Shown here piece by piece: positions 1 to 7,820 of a stretch of 19,776 bases of DNA. Within the stretch, counting starts at the first letter, position 1. Each line of letters starts with the position of its first letter. The stretch is from Candidatus Doudnabacteria bacterium Gr01-1014_77 (GTDB lineage Bacteria > Patescibacteriota > Doudnabacteria > UBA920 > VMFF01): contig VMFF01000005.1 of NCBI GenBank assembly GCA_007375915.1, forward strand, positions 1 through 19,776. Reading direction: 5' to 3'. The position numbers and the translations under genes were made by a program. Under the pieces are notes generated by a model. The model did not search any database and was not told the origin of the DNA. It was given only the letters and a program-made list of their open reading frames with translations.

Positions 1-382
1 TTTGTCTGCGGAAGCTACAGACACTGGCCAAGGAACTGGCACAGCATCTGCAGCAACCGCAGGACAAGTACAACGCGCCCGGAGCGAAGAAGGCCCCGGT
101 ACACAAGCAACAGAAACTCTATAGATGGAAAGTCACAGACGGAGTTCGTTGTGTCCGTCCCGGCTCCCTTACGTAGCCGGCTCTATAGATTAGCTCGTGT
201 CTAGCTCGTGAAGGCTTCACGCCCGAGTGTGCCGCCTGCTGCCTAAACAACCAAGGCTTCGACCCTTCAGGTCACATGGTTGCCGGCAAAACACCCGGAC
301 ATTCAAAACACGAGTTTCGATAACGCGTCGCATGGAATCCTCCACACGATTTTAGAGACCAACACCCGGCCCTTAACGAACC
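1..382 (-). other. Non-rRNA segment interrupting the 23S gene (possible intron start)
   Basis: Read on the minus strand, this follows directly from 23S rRNA but matches none of the universal domain IV sequence expected next (the CTGTTTA...AAAACACAG stretch and what follows it). It is visibly GC-richer than the rest of the window. It can form several helices: 278-282 with 248-252 enclosing 261-264/270-273; 308-314 with 194-200; 160-165 with 175-180; and 138-143 with 154-159. The stretch 194-212 resembles the conserved R element of group I introns, and its pairing with 308-314 would be P3. I could not find a convincing partner strand for P7, so the group I assignment is tentative. All three plus-strand frames are open for more than 40 codons at the left edge, so no protein call is made. 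A chimeric contig end is the main alternative. Confidence 0.5.
117..210. repeat. Short direct repeats in the 23S interruption
   Basis: CTCTATAGAT occurs at 117-126 and again at 181-190. TAGCTCGTG occurs at 191-199 and again at 202-210. They lie in the non-rRNA segment and may simply reflect RNA helices or slippage; no function is claimed. Confidence 0.6.
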
Positions 383-2470
<2,088 letters not shown>

Positions 2471-2476
2471 TTCTTC

Positions 2477-2627
2477 TTTCGTAACTTGCGTTACGAAAAT
2501 TAACTAGCAATTTGTGATTACAATCTTTCGATTGCTTTCGATACTTGGACTTTATGTTCTTCGTTCAATTTATTCTCTTTATGAATCTACAATTCAATAA
2601 GTTTCGGCTAATCGTTGAAACTTATTG
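2477..2627 (-). other. Hairpin-rich 23S leader, proximal part
   Basis: Between the 23S 5' end and 2627 the leader holds three perfect stem-loops: 9 bp at 2477-2498 with a GCAA loop on the transcript strand, 5 bp at 2521-2534 with a GAAA loop, and 11 bp at 2595-2627 with an 11-base loop. The two GNRA tetraloops suggest the structures work as RNA. They are probably processing or folding elements of the pre-23S transcript (inference). I see no open frame or tRNA here. Confidence 0.7.
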
Positions 2628-2659
2628 ATACCACTATTCAGTTGGGAAAGTACTTGGCT

Positions 2660-2764
2660 GCATCCTCATATATATAGAATGATGCGCGAATTGCAACCAC
2701 ACAGCTACTGCCCTCTATCGGCCCGAAGTATAACTGACCTGGGCAGTAAATGTGTGCCTACAAT
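2660..2764 (-). other. Long imperfect hairpin in the 23S leader
   Basis: On the transcript strand, three paired blocks of 7, 6 and 8 bp, separated by a single mismatch and a 2x2 internal loop, join 2690-2713 to 2741-2764 around a ~27-base apical loop that contains CTTCGG. A smaller 5 bp hairpin follows at 2660-2685. The length and the compensated (including wobble) pairing suggest a real RNA structure, perhaps an RNase III target in pre-rRNA. I tested 5S rRNA and SRP RNA as identities and neither fits. Confidence 0.65.
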
Positions 2765-2817
2765 CTATGTGGATTAAGTGTGCGTTTACAGTGGATAAAA
2801 ATTACGATTCGAGCAAC

Positions 2818-2839
2818 AAAAAAACCGCTGCAGCGGCTT
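2818..2839 (-). terminator. Rho-independent terminator inside the 23S leader
   Basis: The transcript strand reads AAGCCGC, TGCA loop, GCGGTTT, giving a 7 bp GC-rich stem that runs directly into a tract of seven T. It lies about 100 bases after the expected start of transcription and about 350 bases before the 23S, so it would stop rRNA synthesis unless overridden. It either ends a ~115-base small RNA or acts as an attenuator. Confidence 0.7.
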
Positions 2840-2879
2840 CGTAACAACAGCTCAATAAAGAGTGGTTAGAAGCGACCGC
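2833..2879 (-). promoter_or_regulatory. Candidate antiterminator helix with boxA-like sequence
   Basis: On the transcript strand GCGG-tcg-CTTC (2879-2869) can pair with GAAGCCGC (2840-2833). That uses the 5' arm of the terminator at 2818-2839, so the two folds exclude each other. The loop between the arms contains CTCTTTA (2862-2856), which matches the core of bacterial rRNA boxA (TGCTCTTTAACA), the NusB/NusE binding site for antitermination. The pairing is visible in the sequence; its use as a switch is inferred. Confidence 0.45.
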
Positions 2880-2940
2880 CTTTCTTAAGAGTTAAGTTTG
2901 TTATAACCATATGATTTCCTTGGTTATTAATCGTATGCAT

Positions 2941-2969
2941 ATTATATATTCGACCTAAATATATGTCAA
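2941..2969 (-). promoter_or_regulatory. Consensus sigma-70 type promoter for the 23S leader
   Basis: On the minus strand TTGACA (2969-2964) is followed after exactly 17 bases by TATAAT (2946-2941), a full match to both consensus hexamers. Transcription would start near 2934. It lies just beyond the KTSC gene stop and points at the 23S, so the 23S has its own promoter. Confidence 0.85.
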
Positions 2970-2999
2970 GTAGACCTGGAAAACCATAAAATCCTCTTT

Positions 3000-3260
3000 T
3001 TAGATGCCAATAACACTGGATCCACGGTCTCTTTCTTCAGTCATTTCCTCCCCCATATACTTACCTTTATCCAACATAAAATGATCTTTCATATATCCGC
3101 CTAAAGAAGGTGCTGATTCAAACTCTTTAAAACGGCGCTCTGAGACATTATGAAACAACCAGGTTCTTCCATCTGTCCCCTTTATTTCTAAACGCTGATC
3201 TAAAGGATGGTAATGATACCAAACTATTGAGCTCGATCTTGGATATTTTTTGTCTGTCAT
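3000..3260 (-). CDS. KTSC-domain protein
   Basis: An 86-residue soluble protein. Residues ~8-68 show the KTSC pattern: an early Ser-Ser, a hydrophobic strand, LEIKGTDGRTWLFHNVSE, then a helix and an Ala-Pro-Ser-(x)-Gly-Gly-Tyr stretch like the family's AxSxGxyfn motif. KTSC domains are small, often found fused to or next to nucleic-acid enzymes such as lysyl-tRNA synthetase, but their molecular role is poorly defined. The C-terminal ~20 residues are charged and probably flexible. The gene starts 15 bases after the ligA stop on the same strand, so it is probably co-transcribed with the ligase. No clear ribosome binding site is seen. The rRNA promoter begins only ~30 bases past its stop. Confidence 0.75.
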   Translation of the reverse strand: MTDKKYPRSSSIVWYHYHPLDQRLEIKGTDGRTWLFHNVSERRFKEFESAPSLGGYMKDHFMLDKGKYMGEEMTEERDRGSSVIGI

Positions 3261-3275
3261 ATATTTATACTTTAA

Positions 3276-5288
3276 TTATTTAACCAAAGAAATAAATTGT
3301 TTTTCGTCTAAAATTTTAACTCCGAGTTGTTCTGCTTTCTCAGCCTTTGATCCTGGATCAGAACCTACGATAACAAACGAAGTTAGTTTGGAGACAGATT
3401 CTGAAACCTTACCACCAGCTTGTTTAATCAAAGCCTTAGCTTGATCTCTAGACATTGAATTCAATGTTCCAGTGATAACAAAAGTTTTGCCTGAAAGTTT
3501 GTCAGATACTAGTTTTGCAGAAGCCTGTATCTTAACTCCATTAGCTAATAATTTTTCGACAAAACGAATATTTTCTTTTTGATTAAACCAATCATAAATA
3601 CTTTTCGCAATAACTGGACCTACATTTTCAATTGCACTAATCTCTTCTAACTTTGCCCCCATTATTTCTTTTAAACTCCTGAAGTGATTTGCTAAATCAT
3701 CTGAGGTTTGCTCACCAACATGCAAAATACCAAGTGAATAAATAAAACGAGAGAGGGTTACTTTTGAATGTTCTTGGATAGACTTAACTATGTTCTCAGC
3801 GCTCTTTTCTCCAAAACGTTCTAAGCCCGAAATGTCTTCTTTTTTCAGAGCAAACAAATCTGCTGCATCAGAAATTAAACCGTCCTCTTTAAAACGATCC
3901 AGAATCTGTGGTCCAACTGACATTATCTCAAAGGCATTAACAAAGTGTTGCATTCCTCTTCGATTCTTAGCAGTACATTTTGTATTAGAACAAAAATATG
4001 CAGTTGAGCTTTCTTTTCCTTTTTCGCCGATCTGTCTTTTTTCAACAACACCTCCACAAACTGGACATTTTGAGGGCATCAAAAACTTTTTTTCTTTTCC
4101 GCTTCTTAATTTAACCAATGCTTCAACAACCTCGGGAATGACATCACCAGCTTTTTGAATTACTACAGTGTCACCAATTCTTACATCGAGTCGTTGTATT
4201 TGATCCATGTTATGCAGTGTTGCCTTTGAAATCTTAGAACCAGCAACAAATGTAGGCTCAAAAACAGCCAAAGGAGTTAATACGCCAGTTCTACCAACAT
4301 TAACCAATATATCTTTTAACACTGTTGTTGCTTGCTCTGCAGGATATTTAAAAGCAATAGCATATCGAGGGGCTTTTCCAATAACCCCCATAGAAGAATA
4401 CAAGCTTAAATCATTAACATTAACAACTACTCCATCCATTCCAAAAGCAAGACTTTCTCTTACTTTCTCTGTTTGTTGTATAAACTTAAAAACATCCTTT
4501 AAGTCTTTGCACTCTCTCTGATAATCATCAACCTTAAAGCCAAGCTTTTTCATATATTCATGTTCGTCTGAGTGTGTTTTTAATTCAGGAAGTTCAGTAG
4601 CTATATCCCATGCAAAGAAATCAAGTTTTCTGCTTGCTGAAATATTTGGATCTAGTTGTCGTATTGAACCAGCCGCAGCATTTCTAGGGTTTGCAAAAAT
4701 TGGCTTACCTTCTTTTTCATTCTGCTTGTTTAACTTATTCCAAACACTTTTCAACATAACACACTCGCCTCTAATCTCTATTTTTCTTTTGTCATGAATT
4801 TTAAGAGGGATCGATTGAATAGTTTTTAGGTTTTGAGTTACATCTTCACCAAAGATTCCGTCGCCTCTTGTTGAACCTCGAATAAAGAAACCATTTTCAT
4901 ATTCCAAAGAAATTGAAAGCCCATCTAATTTAACCTCGCAAAAATATTCGAGATTTTTTAACGACGTAGAAGGCAACAATTTTGAGATTCTCTTTTCCCA
5001 TGCTTCAAGCTCCTCTTCTGAAAAAGCATTGTTTAAAGAAAGCATTGGAGTAGGGTGCTTAACTTTTTCAAACTTGTCTAAAACCTTTCCGCCCACTCTT
5101 TGAGTTGGTGAGTCAGGAGACATAAACTGGGGGTACTTATGTTCTAAATCGATCAATTCGCGAGTCAAACCCTCATAAACCTCATCAGTAACCTTGGGAT
5201 CGTTTAAAACGTGGTATCTGTAGCGCAAATCATCTACCTGGGCTCTTAATTTCTCTATTCTTTTTTTGATTTCTGACGTATTTCCCAT
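3276..5288 (-). CDS. ligA: NAD-dependent DNA ligase LigA
   Basis: A complete 670-residue NAD-dependent DNA ligase that seals nicks in replication and repair. The order is the family's: N-terminal Ia region (YRYHVLNDP near 24-31, binds NMN), adenylation domain with the active-site KLDG (Lys120), OB fold, a four-cysteine zinc finger (Cys408, 411, 433, 438), helix-hairpin-helix repeats (~450-585) and a C-terminal BRCT domain (~597-670, KTFVITGTL). I chose the ATG at 5288. The frame stays open for 35 more codons to 5393, but that extension (cysteine- and aromatic-rich) resembles no ligase, overlaps the divergent promoter region, and would exceed the usual length of about 670. The gene is followed closely by the KTSC gene. 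It is essential in most bacteria. Confidence 0.97.
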   Translation of the reverse strand: MGNTSEIKKRIEKLRAQVDDLRYRYHVLNDPKVTDEVYEGLTRELIDLEHKYPQFMSPDSPTQRVGGKVLDKFEKVKHPTPMLSLNNAFSEEELEAWEKRISKLLPSTSLKNLEYFCEVKLDGLSISLEYENGFFIRGSTRGDGIFGEDVTQNLKTIQSIPLKIHDKRKIEIRGECVMLKSVWNKLNKQNEKEGKPIFANPRNAAAGSIRQLDPNISASRKLDFFAWDIATELPELKTHSDEHEYMKKLGFKVDDYQRECKDLKDVFKFIQQTEKVRESLAFGMDGVVVNVNDLSLYSSMGVIGKAPRYAIAFKYPAEQATTVLKDILVNVGRTGVLTPLAVFEPTFVAGSKISKATLHNMDQIQRLDVRIGDTVVIQKAGDVIPEVVEALVKLRSGKEKKFLMPSKCPVCGGVVEKRQIGEKGKESSTAYFCSNTKCTAKNRRGMQHFVNAFEIMSVGPQILDRFKEDGLISDAADLFALKKEDISGLERFGEKSAENIVKSIQEHSKVTLSRFIYSLGILHVGEQTSDDLANHFRSLKEIMGAKLEEISAIENVGPVIAKSIYDWFNQKENIRFVEKLLANGVKIQASAKLVSDKLSGKTFVITGTLNSMSRDQAKALIKQAGGKVSESVSKLTSFVIVGSDPGSKAEKAEQLGVKILDEKQFISLVK

Positions 5289-5360
5289 ATACCTATATTT
5301 TACATTAAGCAGAACTATTCTGCACTCACCCAAAAAATCATCAAAATAGTTTTCCACAAC

Positions 5361-5389
5361 TTTACAACAAGTTATACATGTACTAAAAT
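5361..5389 (+). promoter_or_regulatory. Promoter of the LysM gene
   Basis: TTTACA (5361-5366), a 17-base spacer and TAAAAT (5384-5389) match the sigma-70 consensus at 5/6 and 5/6. Transcription would start near 5396, giving a leader of only ~16 bases that holds the ribosome binding site. Confidence 0.65.
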
Positions 5390-5401
5390 ACAAGTATATT
5401 C

Positions 5402-5406
5402 AGGAG
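5402..5406 (+). promoter_or_regulatory. Ribosome binding site of the LysM gene
   Basis: AGGAG lies five bases before the ATG at 5412. It is one of the few clear Shine-Dalgarno sequences in the window and fixes this start. Confidence 0.75.
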
Positions 5407-5411
5407 CCAAA

Positions 5412-5798
5412 ATGTTTTCAAGGAAACAAAACTTTAAATTATCTCAGAACTTGAAAATGGGCATTCAGCCACCATCCTCACAAGGGACTTTTTTCAAAGT
5501 CAGTGGGGTTATTTTTTTACTACTTTCAATATTTCTAATTAAAAACATCTACCAAAACCTAAACAATGTCGTTGAGGTAAGACAGATAGACAGCGTAACG
5601 CCTGAGGTCCTGGGTGCTTTTGACCAAAACCAACAAACAACAAAAAGAACAACTCCAGCAACTTACACAGTTTCTAAAGGCGACACATTATTCAATATTG
5701 CTCAATCACAAGGAATTAATTGGGTTGTGATTGCTTCCCTAAACGATCTGAAAGCACCGTATACTCTGAAACCCGGTACAGTACTTAAATTAAGATAA
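5412..5798 (+). CDS. Membrane-anchored LysM-domain protein
   Basis: A 128-residue protein with a short basic N terminus, one hydrophobic segment at ~29-46 (VSGVIFLLLSIFLIKNIY) that is a signal anchor, a linker of ~35 residues and a single C-terminal LysM domain at ~84-128 (TYTVSKGDTLFNIAQSQGIN...LKPGTVLKLR). LysM binds the glycan of peptidoglycan and related polymers, so the protein probably tethers the membrane to the cell wall from outside. No catalytic domain is present, so it is not itself a hydrolase. It is transcribed alone, divergently from ligA, with its own promoter and AGGAG site, and ends before the shared terminator at 5848-5877. Topology and wall binding are family-based inference. 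Confidence 0.88.
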   Translation: MFSRKQNFKLSQNLKMGIQPPSSQGTFFKVSGVIFLLLSIFLIKNIYQNLNNVVEVRQIDSVTPEVLGAFDQNQQTTKRTTPATYTVSKGDTLFNIAQSQGINWVVIASLNDLKAPYTLKPGTVLKLR

Positions 5799-5847
5799 AA
5801 CAAAAATAGAAACGCTTAAAACCCAGTAAAGGGAAAAGCAAACAAAA

Positions 5848-5877
5848 TAAAATCCCGACTAATTGGTCGGGATTTTT
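5848..5877. terminator. Bidirectional rho-independent terminator
   Basis: An inverted repeat with arms at 5850-5859 and 5866-5875 (AATCCCGAC / GTCGGGATT core, six-base loop) is flanked by A-rich sequence on the left and T-rich sequence on the right. It can therefore stop transcription from both sides: the plus-strand LysM gene and the minus-strand pilus operon, which end head to head here. Confidence 0.9.
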
Positions 5878-5886
5878 ACTTTCTTA

Positions 5887-6600
5887 TTATTGTGGAACCG
5901 TTATCTCTAACTTTCTTGTAACCCCCTGTTTACTACCAGAGTCTTGTATTGTAGTTGTTCCAGCAGGTAAACCAGTCGGACTACTGTTTACTGAATAACT
6001 GGATGATCCACCAGAACCATTAACAACCATTAATTGATACTGTTGTGTTGTTGTTAAAGGTGAGCTGGTCCATGTTGTTGGTCCTGCTGTACTTAAAGCT
6101 TGCGTTGCTTCTGGAGTTGCAATACAATCTGCAACATTAGAAGTACAGAAATATATAGTGCCAGTGCTTCCACTTGTTATTTGCACACTTACTTGAGTAT
6201 ATCCTGGTGATTGAGCCTGGTCAGTTGGGTTATACAGATAAAAGTCTCGTTCACCATCAGCAGCTAAGCTAAAGGTGTATGGATTAGATAAATAGTAGCT
6301 GGCACAGGTTGTAACTGTTACCCCAGCTATTACTGTTGAACTTGGAGAAGCACACCCAGACACAGATCCTAGCCCACGAACCAGTTTAAACAAACTATCT
6401 TCAGCCACAGCCTCAGCAGCTGTTAAAACCGGCTCTGTTCTTGTTAAATCACTTGATGTTTTAATCTCGTTAACGGCAATTGCAGCAATACTAAACACAA
6501 TCGCAGTTATAGCGGACAGGACTAAAATAGCAAGAAGGAGAGTGACTCCGTCTTGATTGTTTCTGCTGTTATTAAATTTATGGACCTGCTGAAATGTCAT
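5887..6600 (-). CDS. PilX-like minor pilin
   Basis: A 237-residue pilin-like protein, the last gene of the pilus operon. After a leader of ~18 residues comes a class III processing site, Gln-Asp-Gly followed by VTLLLAILVLSAITAIVFSI. Like many PilX/GspK-type minor pilins it lacks the Glu at +5 and is Val at +1. The helix continues into ...AAIAVNEIKTSSDLTRTEPVLTAAEAVAEDSLFKLV, typical of the PilX N-terminal region; the rest is a Ser/Thr/Gly-rich globular part with cysteines. The frame extends 26 codons upstream to 6678, but the ATG at 6600 gives a normal leader, overlapping the preceding gene by 23 bases. It probably primes pilus assembly or sits at the tip, together with the PilV- and PilW-like proteins before it. 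It ends ~10 bases before the terminator. Confidence 0.8.
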   Translation of the reverse strand: MTFQQVHKFNNSRNNQDGVTLLLAILVLSAITAIVFSIAAIAVNEIKTSSDLTRTEPVLTAAEAVAEDSLFKLVRGLGSVSGCASPSSTVIAGVTVTTCASYYLSNPYTFSLAADGERDFYLYNPTDQAQSPGYTQVSVQITSGSTGTIYFCTSNVADCIATPEATQALSTAGPTTWTSSPLTTTQQYQLMVVNGSGGSSSYSVNSSPTGLPAGTTTIQDSGSKQGVTRKLEITVPQ

Positions 6601-7171
6601 ATGTTGGTATTGAAACTGTTGCTTGAATTGGTATTGTGATTGTATCTTGAGAGCCAGACGTTGCTGTGACATTACCAATGATTGTTACTCTTGGCTGAGC
6701 ATTGCTTCCTGTTGAATATGGATTATATGTTGGTGAAACATAAAACACCAGATTATTTATAGTTACATTATTGCTATTAACTTTTACAGCTGCAAGATTA
6801 TTTTTAATTAACCAAAGATTTGTTCCGCTAGAAGATGAAAATCCTGATTCATCACCTAGATAAAAGCAAAGATGTTCGTTGTCAGTATTTACTAAAGAAA
6901 GAGAACTTGCTGATGAACTAATTGTTCCGCTGCATGGAGCATTCCAAGGACCATAGTAATCAATCTGTCCATTTCGAATTTCCTTTGTTATGAAACCTGA
7001 AATGTACCTTGCATTCTCTGAAGCAGAACGAATAACATCTGTTCTGCGGTTAATCTTCAATGTTGAAAGATAAACCCCCATTATTGATGAAACTGTAACT
7101 GCAAACAAAGCAGTAGCAACGATCGCTTCTATTAAAGTAAAACCTTTTTGATTTTGCTTTGTATTTTTCAT
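6578..7171 (-). CDS. PilW/GspJ-like minor pilin
   Basis: A 197-residue pseudopilin. The leader is nine residues and Gly, and the mature chain begins FTLIEAIVATALFAVTVSSI, with the conserved Phe at +1 and Glu at +5 recognised by the prepilin peptidase. The amphipathic helix continues through KINRRTDVIRSASENARYISGFITKEIRNGQ, a run characteristic of PilW/PulJ-type minor pilins. The C-terminal part is Ser/Thr-rich and contains two cysteines (~79 and ~102) that may pair. Its start lies one base after the end of the PilV-like gene. It probably joins the PilV- and PilX-like proteins in a tip complex that initiates pilus assembly. Confidence 0.82.
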   Translation of the reverse strand: MKNTKQNQKGFTLIEAIVATALFAVTVSSIMGVYLSTLKINRRTDVIRSASENARYISGFITKEIRNGQIDYYGPWNAPCSGTISSSASSLSLVNTDNEHLCFYLGDESGFSSSSGTNLWLIKNNLAAVKVNSNNVTINNLVFYVSPTYNPYSTGSNAQPRVTIIGNVTATSGSQDTITIPIQATVSIPTYDISAGP

Positions 7172-7172
7172 C

Positions 7173-7802
7173 TTAATAGTTCTTCCAGTTTGTTAAATAT
7201 GCCTGTAAGTCAACCTTGCAACTAGCACTCAAGGTAGAAGGATCGTTTGTTGTTGGACATTTTCTTCCTTGCCACCATACAGTTGCGTTAATAACCAAAC
7301 GGGGATTTAAAGCAGTGTATGGTGATGTTTGATCTTCTAATATAACTACTTTTCTTGAATAATTAGATCCAACACCAGCCCCTCCATTGCTGTATGATCC
7401 TGTTAATGGATCATAATTTAGAACATAACTAGAAGGGTTTTTAGTCAACAAAACATTACTTAGACCAATACTGTAATCAACAGCATATGTCCCAGCCTCG
7501 AGTCTTTGAGGTGCATTTCCCTGCCAAGTACTGTAACATTGTTGCCCTGTTCCCAAATCAGCACATGATGAAAGAGTGCCGTTAAGCCAATTAGTGTCGC
7601 GCATATTCCTTAAACCCTCAATACTTTCTCGAGCCAGTGCTGTGCCTGCAATCTGTTTGCTTGAGTTATCTGATGATTGAAAAGAATACACTGCCAAAGA
7701 AAGAGCCGAAACTAATCCAGTCACTAAAATAAAAATTGCCACTAATGTTTCAATTAGGGTTTGTCCCAATTGGCTTTTTTTAGGGGCAATTTTTTTTGAC
7801 AT
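7173..7802 (-). CDS. PilV/GspI-like minor pilin
   Basis: A 209-residue pseudopilin. The leader of 13 residues ends in Leu-Gly, and the mature chain begins QTLIETLVAIFILVTGLVSALSL. Glu at +5 is kept but +1 is Gln instead of Phe, a variation seen in PilV-like proteins. The region SSDNSSKQIAGTALARESIEGLRNMRDTNW is the usual PilV continuation of the long helix. Several cysteines in the globular part (~60, ~69, and two near the C terminus) may form disulphides. It starts 18 bases after the secreted repeat protein and is followed directly by the PilW-like gene. This gene order points to a shared pilus-tip or initiation complex. Confidence 0.82.
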   Translation of the reverse strand: MSKKIAPKKSQLGQTLIETLVAIFILVTGLVSALSLAVYSFQSSDNSSKQIAGTALARESIEGLRNMRDTNWLNGTLSSCADLGTGQQCYSTWQGNAPQRLEAGTYAVDYSIGLSNVLLTKNPSSYVLNYDPLTGSYSNGGAGVGSNYSRKVVILEDQTSPYTALNPRLVINATVWWQGRKCPTTNDPSTLSASCKVDLQAYLTNWKNY

Positions 7803-7820
7803 GTTTAACTTATATTTGTA

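Noticed and set aside
3..173. Plus-strand protein at the left edge (Gln/Lys-rich, ending in RPGSLT)
   Set aside because: All three plus frames are open for more than 40 codons in this GC-rich stretch and none resembles a known homing enzyme, so the open frame is not evidence for coding.
2690..2764. SRP RNA (CCAGGTCAG present in the loop)
   Set aside because: The partner side of helix 8 (GGAAGCAGCC) and the GNRA tetraloop are absent, so the shared bases are probably chance.
2641..2770. 5S rRNA on the minus strand
   Set aside because: A few blocks (GGCCGATAG, GTGTGG) recall 5S, but loop C (CCGAAC...GGAAGTTAAGC) is missing and the segment folds into one long hairpin rather than the three-way 5S structure.
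5289..5393. 35-residue N-terminal extension of LigA
   Set aside because: Not similar to any ligase, makes the protein longer than the family, and overlaps the divergent promoter region; the ATG at 5288 fits.
6601..6678. 26-residue extension of the PilX-like protein
   Set aside because: It would give an over-long Gln-rich leader and a 101-base overlap with the preceding gene; the internal ATG at 6600 fits a prepilin leader.
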